DNA from: Reclinomonas americana ATCC 50394
Lineage: Eukaryota; Jakobida; Jakobea; Jakobida
DNA length: 64,000 bases
NCBI GenBank assembly: GCA_048213135.1
Contig: PS015054.1
Coordinates: 257,812-321,811 of the forward strand
Reading direction: 5' to 3'
Positions 10,806 to 21,268 of this stretch are shown here, piece after piece (position 1 is the stretch's first letter; every line of letters starts with the position of its first letter). Both the position numbers and the translations under genes were made by a program. The notes beneath the pieces were generated by a model. That model had not been told where the DNA came from, made no database searches, and saw only the letters and a list, made by a program, of their open reading frames with translations.

Positions 10806-13800
10806 ATGTCTCTGGAGAGCCGCATTGATCGCTTCTGCAACCGCGATGCCACTGATGCTGAGCGCGACGCTGCACTGGAGCAAGTGGTCACTGGTTTGCA
10901 CCTCTCTCTTTCGTTCTGCAGTGTGCGTTGAAAGAGCACTGCTCATTGCGTCGTGCAGAGGTGCAAGGTGGCTCGCACAGCTTGCTGCAGCTCGTGCAAA
11001 AGATGGACGAGTACCTGACGAGCTTGAATGACGCCACGCGCAGTCGAGGTTTGACTTGTCTCTGTTGCTCACTTACTCATCTCCATCCAGCTCATCCCTT
11101 GGTGCATCAGCCACTCTGCTGCTGGCCAAGGTGTTGGAGCAAGTGGAGGAGGCGCGTCTGGATGCGGCCGCACGGCACTTCCTCACTGCGTTCTTTGTCG
11201 ATCGCCTGCACGACTTTCTGTGCCTCTCCGAGGTGATGGAGGGCCTGGCGGTCATCGGAGCGCGTTTCGGCTTTGGCAAGGACGCCGGCAGTGTGGTCAC
11301 GGGGTGCGTTGTTGCATTTGCTGTCTCGGAACCGGCGAGTGCGTCTTCTGATCCATGCGCAGTGTCTTTGACGAGGTCAACATCCGTGGCCTGTCGCAGC
11401 CGCTGCGCTTGCGTGTGTACCGCGTGCTGGAGATTGCAGTGGCGAAGCATCTGAGTGGTTTGTACTGTGATGTCGACGTGCCCTGCAGCTGCTGTTGCTC
11501 ACCTTAGGCACCCACACACACACTCGCAGAGCTGCAGACGGCCATGGGCAATCGATTTGCCGACGGCCTGCGACAGTGTGTGGAGAACGAGGCGGATCCA
11601 CGAAACCTTCGTGTGACGCTGTCCATGTTGTCTACCATGGTGCGGGCGTATGGGGAGGATCTGATGGACATTGCCGAGGATGTGTTTGAGACGGTGGCCG
11701 TGTACTTTCCCATTCAGTTCAAGCCGCCACCCAACGACCCACACGGCATTACACCGGACGCGCTCCAGCAGAAGCTGCGGTGAGACACTTGTTATGATAG
11801 GTGTGCTTTTTTGTGGAAGGCGGCTCTTCTCACGCATGCGCGCCAGCGAGTTGTACACGGATTCGTTTGCCATGGTGACGTACACGGTGCCATTCTGCCT
11901 GGAGAAGCTGGCGTCGATGGACGCGCACACGCAGGTGGAGAGTCTGCGCACCATTGTGTTGGCCGTGGAGAGGCACGGGCGGGCGGCTGTGCATGCGCAC
12001 CTGGCCGAGTTGTTCTCCTCGCTGCGTGCGGAGGTGAGGCTTGTGCATCCTTGGCTGGCGTGCTCTTTCCCACACTAATCACACCCCGCCATTCTTGTAT
12101 CAGCTGCTTCGCGGCACCAACGAACACGTGATGGAGAATGTGCTGCTCTGCTTCACGGCGCTGGCCAAGGCGCTCAGTGACGGCGGCTTCTCGTCGGCCA
12201 AGGAGTTGCGCGAGTGCGGGCTTTGTCGCTTGCTGATGTCGCTCCTCACACGTGCCTTGCAGTGGAGCCCTCCAGCAGTACATTGTGCATCCGACTCTGA
12301 TGCAGCTGCGCAGTCCCGACCACGGCACGGCACGCACCTACGGGCTGATGGTCAAGGCAGCCGCCAAGGCCTCGGGTTTGTGCACCCGCACGCATTGTAC
12401 ATATTGTTGCCACTGGTGATTGACGCGACCGTACGCACAGCGACGGCCTGTGAGATCATCTTGTCGCGTGTGGTACCGGAGCTGGCGCAGCTGTTCTACG
12501 AATCGGACGACGACTGGGAGAAGCGCGAGAGTCTCCTGCGCGTGCTTGGCGACTCGATTCAGGCCATTGGCATGATCGATACCTCGGAGGCCGATCGCCG
12601 CAGTGCGTCGTCATCTTTCTGACTCGATACCGTGCACTGATTGATTGTGCCGCATACTGAATTTGACGCCAAACAGGTCTCTTCCAGAGCTTCCAGCGCG
12701 CGGTGTTGGGCGTGCTCGATGCCGTCCTGTCGTTCTCGGCACCTCCGAATGTCTCCGTGCACACACTGCCGGCCATGACGTCCACGCACGCAGAGACCCT
12801 CATGTCGGGCACGCTGCAGCTCGCAGCGGTGACGCTGACGCTGGCTGGCGAGTCGGCCATTGATAACGACACGGTATGTGTGCATGTGCGGAGTGAGCGA
12901 TGAATCATTCGACTCACGGTGGCACGCGGCAGCTTCGATCCATCTTTCTGCGCGTGTGCTCGCTGTTGAACACTGAGCGCGTTTCCATTCGGTGAGTGCT
13001 CGATTGCAGTTGGTGCATGTTGTTCAACAGATGTGTGACGGCTGCTGCGCAGGGAGGCGGCGCTGGACTTTTTGCGCAAGATGGCGCACGTGTTGGAGAA
13101 TGTGGTGATTCAGGTGGTGCTGCCGCACCTCTTTCGGTTGTTCCCCACGGCAGAGTCGGATGGTGCGTGCCTGCGGTGCTTGTGCACCACGCTGTCGGTG
13201 CTGACGGAAAAACACGTGCTACAGATATCATCCGCTCGACCCTGCAGTCGATTGTGTACTTGGCCAACACGCAGCGTGTGTTCTCTCGCATTGTCGACGA
13301 CCTCGTGACGGTCATGTTGGAGCGCATCGAGGGTTGGTTTGCTTACTAAGCGCTGTCTCTCTCTCGGCGATCGTATTGTTGTAACACAAACCCAATCACT
13401 CACTGTGCAGCGATTGACGAGCGGTCTACATTCCTGTGCGAGAGCATTTGCCGCAAGCTGCGCCGCGTGATTGAGTTGCATCCCACGTGGCTCGCTCCCG
13501 ATCTGCGTGTCACCAGTCGCCTGGTGCGCACTGTTGTGCGTATTCACGATCAAGGTTTGGTGCAAAAAGTGGTAGCATCGATTGCACTCTTGGCGTGTTG
13601 CCCAGCTGACATGTGCGGTGCTGCGTAGGAGGCGCGTTGGAGCGATCGATGCTCGCATTGCTTGCCCCGCTGATTGCACAGAGCATGGCTGCACTGGACG
13701 GAGACGCACAGGTGCCGCTGGTGGAGGACTTTTTCAGTGCCGGGACCAGCAAGGATGTGCTGACTGTCACGGCGGCCGCCATGTGCGGGCTCCGGCGTGA

Positions 13801-15292
13801 GGTGCGATCGAGTCGAAGATATGAATTGTGTTGCCATGCCGAGATGCTGACCCGTCGTCACAGGAGCGCCTGTCCAACTCGGAGCTGGGACCCGAGGCCA
13901 TGTTGCAGATTCTGGTCATGTATGTGGCCGATCCGACCACGGGCGCCACTCAGCGCAACGTGTTCAGCCAGACCGTTGCCGCCATTCTCAACAAGGCCAT
14001 CGTTCCCGGTGAGTGTACTGTCGCGCTGGTTGTGTACCATTTGTCGGTGTTGCTGATCTGCACCCCCGCCCACAGAGGAGCAAACGGGTCACGGTTCGGA
14101 GTCGTTGCTTCCGGGCGTGCCGGGCCACGCCAAGGAGACATTCCGCATTCGCCTGTCAATGGTGGCCGGGGAGGACGAGCCAGCCGACGATGATGTGGAG
14201 CATCTGGTGGAGGTCATCAAGTTCATTGGCTGGGTTCGTATCGCGTATGCGTCTGGCGAGTCGTTCGCTCTCTCTGTTGCTGACAGCGTGTGGTGCAGAT
14301 TACTCGCGGCTTGTGCATGTGTGGCGATCGTACCGGCATTCTGCGCAACTGCATCGACCTCGTCATGCAGGTGCTGCACAGTGTGCTGAGCGTGCCACAC
14401 GCTGGCGTGCGCAATCGGGTGCGTGGTTGCGCCAGTTCCTCTCTGTGTTTGCCTGAAGAGAATGCAAGTGCATCACTGACGCCCCTCGTGCGCGCAGTTG
14501 TCCAATGCGGCTGTGGAGTTGTTTGACTTTATTCCCAGTGAGTCTGACTCATTCGCACTGACGGCAAGCATGCATGCGGTGATCAAGGTACACGTGTTAC
14601 TTTGGCTGTCTTGTTCGCCTGCAGTACTGCTCAACAATGGCTGCAGAAATTCTGGCGGCAACGCTTCTACCAAATGGTGTTTCCGCGTCTGGACGAAATG
14701 TACCAGAGGCTGTCGACGGACCCCTCGTCGGGCGACTCTGCCGACTACGTACTGGCGGCGACGGCGTACGTGATGCGCTCTGTGCCACTCGATGTGTACC
14801 GACACGATTTGAAAAAGGTAACGAGAGCTGTCGCACGACGGCCACCTCTCTGTTTGTCAACACTTGTTGCACACAGGTGTTCCCACTGCTGCTTCGTGCA
14901 CTCTCTGCCGACGGCCATCACAACACGAGGCTACTGCGCTGCGCGCTGGAGTTGCTCAAGACGCTGTTGGAGAAGCAGGCCAGTGCCGCCACGGGCCACT
15001 TGCCGTCTCTCGTGTCGCTGCTGGTACCGCTGCTTGGCAAGGGTGTGCCAACGGTACGTCTCACTCTGTCAAAGTCGTGCTGGTGCCGCCCTGCTCACTT
15101 AACGCGCAGAGCTGTCGCATCTTCACGGTGGAGTGCTTGGAGACGCTGTGCACGCTGCCGTTCCATGCCGTGTTTCCCTTCCGCGAGCAAGTCACTACCG
15201 CGCTGCGCGACGTGCTCGACGATCCGCGTCGTGTGATTCGAAGAGCCGCCAGTGACGCCAGAAATCGCTGGTTCCTCCTCGGTGCCACATGA
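10806..15292 (+). CDS. MMS19: MMS19, cytosolic iron-sulfur targeting factor
   Basis: Twenty-two exons join in phase into about 1,042 residues (human MMS19 has 1,030). MMS19 is the HEAT-repeat scaffold of the CIA targeting complex that delivers Fe-S clusters to DNA repair and replication enzymes. Diagnostic N-terminal block: EDVFETVAVYFPIQFKPPP then NDPHGIT (exon 11530-11779), preceded by SLLQLVQKMDEYLTS and FFVDRLHDFL. Diagnostic C-terminus: KFWRQRFYQMVFPRLDEM and the end DDPRRVIRRAASDARNRW then FLLG, as in animal MMS19. Exons: 10806-10886, 10922-11048, 11111-11303, 11363-11457, 11530-11779, 11847-12033, 12104-12213, 12263-12375, 12441-12602, 12677-12873, 12933-12991, 13053-13162, 13225-13332, 13411-13554, 13629-13801, 13864-14008, 14076-14233, 14299-14418, 14498-14541, 14625-14817, 14877-15053, 15110-15292. 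The first donor is uncertain by one codon. Confidence 0.95.
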
Positions 15293-15458
15293 TGGCTACG
15301 ATGATGATGACGATGACGGTGATGATGGATTGGTGACAGTGTCTCCTAATGCATTCGCAGTTACATAAGTCGTTGTGTCTGCGTTTTCATTGGCACATGC
15401 GGATGGGGACATCACAGCTGTGCCTTGCTACTTGTGCGCACTGGCACTGGCACCGTCA

Positions 15459-16529
15459 TCACCAGTCATCATCACATTCTTCGTCGAGATCCGCAGGATT
15501 CGATCGAGGGATCTTCTGCCCGAGTTCGAGATGACCGTCGAGCAGGGTCGTCGTCAGCAAGTACAGTCGCGTCAGCCCTCGGCTCGCTGCATCATGTGGA
15601 TCAGACACCAAGTGCACGGTGAGCATTCGTTGTCGCTCACCACTTACTTTCTGAATCAGGGGTACGCATCTCGACAAGAGCATCGACACGGCGCTTGAAG
15701 ACGGCACGCTGCAAGTCTGTCAGTTGCTCCCCACACTCGATCGATGCGCGCATAATGGCCTCTTGGTGTGGCAGAGTGGATTCGTGCAACGGGGGGACTG
15801 CATGGTAGTCTCTGTTTCAGCACGCAGACTGAGCTGAGCTTACGAAAGTGCATGCAAGCTCAAACTTTTTTCGGATCCGTTTAGCGCATCGCTATACCAA
15901 GCCATCAGCTCGCCCACCATACGGCGCGGAGGAGCTGATTCGACTGGGCATTGGCGCAAGATATCGTCCAAGCGCTCTCGGAACATATTAAACAGACAAA
16001 CAGGAAGACCGTCAACCTTCGCCAGTTCGCGAACAAACTCACACTCGACGAGCAGCTGTTCGTCAGAAGCTTATCAAGTGCACGATAAGGGTGTGAGAAG
16101 AATAGAGGGAAGGATGCTAAGCTGGACGCAGTGCTCACCAGACACGACATCATCGATGTCAACAGTGCCTGCGCACGTGATTGTCAGCGATCAAAGGAGT
16201 GCCAGCAGAGCAGCGAGTGCGAGCTAACCGAGACCTCCCGCAACACGGCGGAGCACTGCGTCAAAGAGGGTCTGCAGAGTGCTGCCAACGAAAACAAAGA
16301 GCACACGAATCAGTGTTGCCTGGATCCGGACCAGTACGATGGCGGCAATCGCGTAATCCAGCGCTCTCTTCTGTTCCTCCGTTGTGTCGCAGTGGTCGCG
16401 AATCGTACAGAGTGTCTTCTGCAAGGAGAGGAACGATGGGTGTGCGAAATCACATGCAGGATGAGGCTTGTGTAAAACCTTGTAATCGACAACTGATTCA
16501 TGCGGCACGGCAAAAGTCGATGAGGCCAT
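15459..16529 (-). CDS. unidentified 234-residue helical protein
   Basis: Seven small exons (16479-16529, 16332-16418, 16235-16271, 16139-16168, 15844-16069, 15666-15811, 15459-15586) close in phase with no stops and give 234 residues starting MASSTFAVPHESVVDYKK. That phase agreement is the main evidence that the gene is real. The sequence is soluble and mostly helical (ECEFVRELAKVDGLPVCLFN, RERLDDILRQCPVES, ECGEQLTDLQRAVFKRRV) with an acidic end, ECDDDW. There is no signal peptide, membrane segment or known motif. I do not recognise the family. It sits 3' to MMS19 (convergent, 166 bp) and downstream of the copine-U-box gene on the same strand. Confidence 0.72.
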
Positions 16530-16696
16530 CTTGAACACGAGCACGCAGCAGTCAAGTCGCACACACACACACACACACTCTCTCACTCTCTTCTCAAGGC
16601 CAAGATCCAGTCCCGAACATCATGAATTGGTCGAGCTCGGGCGAAATGAACTCACCGGACGATGCAATTGCCATACCAACAATGTACTCTCAGTTA

Positions 16697-19085
16697 TTAA
16701 TCAAAGTCGGCGTCGGGATGCTGTCGCACCCACTCCTGGATCGTGTTGCGCAGTGCAATGTTGGGATACAGCACCTGCAGAGATGCGGAGAGTGAGCGAC
16801 GATGATATAATCATCACACACGTGAATAATGTGTACCTTGGAGTCGAGAGGCAAATTAGTTTTCGGGCTCCTGCACACGACACGGACTGTTACAAACATG
16901 GCACATGGAGCAACACAGCGCAGATGGGGTGAGCAACCCACCGATTATTCCTCGCCAACCAGGCCTCGATCTGCGCCCGCTCATACGTGTGTCTGCGGCA
17001 CGCACATGTCAGTCGACAGGCAGGCAAGCAAAGCAAGCACTATACGACAGACCCGTCGCTGCATGTGACTGGATCTTTCATGATCTGCGCACAGAGCGGC
17101 AGTCAGATAAGGAGTCACGCAAATACACACCACAAACAAGCGAGCGTTGCATGTACGGTACGCACTTCACGAGTGATGGCACAGCGGAACTCGTCGGGTA
17201 CAACGGGTCGTGCTGGTGGTGGTGGCGGCGGAGGCGGTGGTTGAGGCGCTTGTGCCGGCCGTGGTGGCTGCGATGGTGCTCGTCGACCAGCACCCGGATC
17301 AGGAGCAACAGATAACAATGCGGCGCCAGCCGGCGCGCCCGGTGGACCCGGCGGACCAGGTGGAGCATTGGCTCCGTTCTGCGTCCCGACAGTGAGAAGA
17401 GAAGAGAAAGCAAGCAAGCAAGCAGTGGATGGAGCTCTGAAACTCACCCGATGACTCGGAGGCGGTCCCAGCACAAGTGGCGCGGCGACGGCCGCCGGAC
17501 CCAAACCGGCCACTGGCACTGGATTGACGTACGCAGCACCCTGAGGCGGCGGTAGCACTTGCACCTGCGCCACAGACGACCATGAGCCCACATTTCAGTG
17601 CGTTGTGTGTGGTGGTGGCCTGAGAAACGCAGCGCAACTCTGTAGTCCGTGTTGGGGAAGCGATACGACGGTTCAAGCATCTGGAACGACACGATTTTCT
17701 TGTACTGGTCGGGCACCTGTGTGTGATCACGCAGCCGATGAGGGGACGGCGTCCACCGATAAAGACCAGCGCAAGACTGCAAGACCTCCATGAGCGCCTG
17801 CTTGGCAAACTCAATCTCGATTTTCTTGCGCTTCTGACGTGCTTCCGCTTTGCATTTCGCGTGCTCCACAAACTGAACGACTCGTTGAGCGGTGCGCACA
17901 TAAATGCGGACCTTGCGTGCACACAGAGGGAACACAAATTACGCACCTGAAAGTTGTCAAACTTTCGTGCCGGCAGGCCATCGTCAAAGTCGTTCATGAT
18001 ATCCCACGGTCCGTCACCAACACCAATGCACACGATAGAGAGCGGGTATTTGGTGGCTGTCGGATCTCAACGCGTCAACACCGCAGCGGAGTGCACAACC
18101 GTAAAGCAGACAGAGGCAAACCTTCCACAATGGCTGCGACGGTCTCCTCCACGCAGTCGACCGCACCTGCCCGAGAGCACATCAGTCAGCACACCGGAGA
18201 AAACAATTCACAGCTTCGCCATCCCCACCCCACCACTGTACCGTCACATATGATGAACAGGATGGAGTATCGTCGTGTGGCACGGATAACGTCCAGCGCG
18301 GCGTAGATGGACGGCGCAAAGCTGGTCGGCCCAAACATGGTCACATCGCGAACGACCTGTGCGTAGCGCTGCATGATCTCCGGCAGACTCGAGCATGGTC
18401 GGCGATCCTCTGTCAACGAGAACACGGCTTTCGACTGCAGCATGCCAACACACACATTCTCAGGAACGCCGTCACATGCGATGCGCTTGTGTAAGGAAAA
18501 CTCACCCCACTGCGCCGATCGCCAAAGCCGAACACAGTGATGTTGGAGGAGGCCAGCGGCAGCGATGTGCTGAGCGCACGAATCACCTGAGAGCATCGGC
18601 GAGTGAGACGGAATACAGGAGGCGGACAAGGTGCAGTCGCTCTCCGCAGCGATTCACCTCTTGATACGGATTGAGCGGAGGATCGAGATCGTCCTCGGCA
18701 GCCGGCTGAATGAGATGGAGACTCTTGCCACCAAACGTGCGCTGCCCGTCTGTGTGTGCGTATGCACATGCGTGTGAGTGATGCAGGCACCCTCAAAAAG
18801 CGGGCAGCCGTTGTCGGCATGCAACGACGCTCCGCAACTTCCCGAGTTGGAAGCCGTAAAGTCGATAGAGAGGAAGAGGTCGGGAGACACGTTCATCGTG
18901 CGCAGCTCATCCTGAATGTCAGTGAGATCCTTGAAGCGATCGCGAATCAAATCACGATGTGTCGCCGTGCTGTGTGCACACACGCACGCAGTGAGTGAGT
19001 GGGAGGCGAGCTAAGCAAGCCAGCGAGCGTGAGCGATGGAGGCAGACCGGACGAGTGTCGGCTGCTGCGATGAACAGCAACCCAT
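16697..19085 (-). CDS. copine-type VWA domain protein with C-terminal U-box, probable membrane-bound E3 ligase
   Basis: Fifteen exons join in phase into 475 residues: 19048-19085, 18791-18969, 18658-18749, 18506-18586, 18242-18434, 18122-18166, 17947-18056, 17786-17872, 17639-17716, 17448-17564, 17166-17378, 17053-17084, 16942-16992, 16837-16870, 16697-16774. The start MGCCSS has Gly2 for myristoylation and Cys3/Cys4 for palmitoylation. Residues about 35-280 are a copine/RGLG VWA domain: FLSIDFTASNS (MIDAS-like), GKSLHLI, LNPYQE, ITVFGFGDRRS, MFGPTSFAPSIYAALDVI, ICIGVGD-type VCIGVGDGPWDIMNDFDD, KFDNFQFV. A Pro-rich linker follows. The last ~75 residues are a U-box: PDEFRCAITREIMKDPVTC, DGHTYERAQIEAWL, SPKTNLPL, LYPNIALRNTIQEWV. 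Plant RGLG ligases have the same plan with a RING. Function is inferred from domains. Confidence 0.93.
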
Positions 19086-19232
19086 TCACAGCACAAACAA
19101 CACAAAAACCTCTCGGAGGACGCACAAGGGACGACTTACTTCTTCTGATATTCGCTTCCGTTTTTCACTTTCTCTTCACGTTGTTGCCGTTGCGTGTGTG
19201 ATATATGCGTGAGTGTCCTGGCCGTGGCTACG

Positions 19233-21211
19233 CTAATCAAAGGCCGGTGAGAACGACGAGCCACTGGCACCCTTGTTGGCGGCGGCACTGAGACGCTCGA
19301 CCAGCTGCTGCGACAGCTCCTCCAGCTCCGTCGGTGACAACGTCGACTGCAGCTGCTTGATTACTCGATCAACGTGCGACACTGCAGAGGACGACGGTAA
19401 GGAGAGGGGGTGACGAGCAACAGAGGCGCACGTGCAGAGCGCGCAACATGCACTGGACGAGGTGGGTTGCAGGCGGCGCTGTGCATGCATCACCGAACAA
19501 AGTCAGCGATATTGTGCAATCCGCCTATGCACCCATGCACACACAAACACAGAAGCAAGCACGCGACAACGTACCGTATTCAGCTTCCGGCGCAGCTGCT
19601 CCGGCAAGCAGCCCTGTGCCGCATCGACAAAATCTTCCATACCGCGGCCGACGCGGTACGCCACGTCACGGCGCCAGTGCTCCCACGTCTCACAACGACC
19701 CCAGAACTTGGTGATGACGGTGACAATGTCTTTGAAGTAGGAGGCGTGGGGGCTCTTCGTTTTCGCCGTGCGGATGATAGATTCGTACATGTCCCGCGCC
19801 TGTTGCAGTTGTTCGGCCTCGGATCCCTCCTGCGTTCGGCGATAGAAGCCCTTGTCAGGCAACAACAACAACAACTTGCACTGGCCGATAGGCATGTACA
19901 GCTGACAACACGCACCCGATAGGTTGTCAACTTTGTCAACAGACCAGCCAGTTTTGCCGAGGTCTCACGGAACGCACTCACTGTGTGAAAGAACGGCCAA
20001 CGCGTGAATGACGGCAGCCAACGGTCACCAGCGTTGAAAACGAAAAGGGAAAGACTACGCAACCAGGGCCCCAGCGACTGCGCAGATCATACGACAGCTG
20101 TGCGACAGCGGCATCCTTGGGCACTAAGATGATGGAAGCAACACACGTGAGGAGACGAACACGCGAGGAACCAAAGAAAGGGTGAACAATACCAGAGGCC
20201 GGTCGATCAGGACCTGGCATGCCCAAGTCGACACGAGCGTTCTTGACGCGTTTGATGAGACTCTTTTGAGTGGTTTTCACGGAGTCCTCGATGCTGCGCA
20301 TGAGCGGCTGCATTTGCACCTGGAACACGCGGCTCAACTCGGCCTGCACGGACGACAATTGTGAGAATGAGTGTTGATCACAGGCTCGAGAGCGCAGCAA
20401 CGCACCGCTGCATCCTTTGATGCCTTCTCCATGTTGTGCTGTGCAGACATGCAAGTGACACGTGAGACTCGCAAGAAGGGAAGCAAGCAGGGAGACGTCG
20501 CTTACCGATGCCGGTCCGTGTCTTTTGATAAAGTGCCCATTGAGCACCGCCACGGCTTCGATGAGCTGTTCCGCAGCGCATGAAGCGCAGAGATGAGGAA
20601 GTGCTTGGAAGCAGACAGACTGCACTCGGCCACACTAACCGCAGCCTTCATGGCCGGCGCGACAGTTGGCCACGTGCACAGCTCGGTCAGATGCGTCTGC
20701 AGCTTGAACACGCCTGTGTGCGCGTGCGCGCGGCAGTGAGTGCGTGAAGCTGTCGACTGCAGAACCACACCCGGCGTATCGAGCCTACCAGCATCCACCA
20801 GAACCTGCTTGGACACCTCACGGCTGAAAATGTACTGCATGACATCGGCCATCGAGCGCAACACTTGCGGTACCGACTCAGGGATCGGCACCGACAAGAA
20901 CGCTCTCTCCACGGCATGCATCAACTGTGCCCATGCGCCCACCAGCGGTGAGCATTCTACCAATGACGGGTCACAATTTCCTTCCGTCTACACACACATG
21001 CACACCTGCTCAATGTCCACCATGCCCTTGTCGAGCTCCTGTCGGTCGCTGCGCCACCAGCGCGACATGGTGCTGTGCACCGGCTGGCGAATGCTCTGTG
21101 TGTGCGCAATGTATAAGTATCATGGCAGCAACACACAGGGCACACTTATCGCGGACGTACCGCCAAGCTGGTGTCCAGCGCCGCACCAAAGTACTGCTCG
21201 ACCTCGGTCAT
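19233..21211 (-). CDS. unidentified 420-residue helical protein next to the ATPase-TOPRIM gene
   Basis: Eleven exons (21161-21211, 21006-21095, 20789-20987, 20640-20713, 20506-20565, 20406-20438, 20193-20343, 20064-20123, 19916-19980, 19571-19901, 19233-19381) close in phase; start MTEVEQYFGAALDTS. The chain is soluble and almost all helix (SIEDSVKTTQKSLIKRVKNA, EAEQLQQARDMYESIIRTA, LSPTELEELSQQLVERLSAA), with no signal, membrane segment or catalytic motif I know. It could be a tethering or scaffold protein, but I cannot name the family. One intron as modelled is only 18 nt (20988-21005); an alternative donor at ATG|GTGGAC makes it 33 nt and removes five residues. The start lies 57 bp after the stop of the ATPase-TOPRIM gene on the same strand; an in-frame splice could even join the two. 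Confidence 0.68.
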
Positions 21212-21268
21212 CTGTTTGGCAGCTCATTTGTGAGCATCATCGAGACAACGCACGAGCATATTCTCGTC

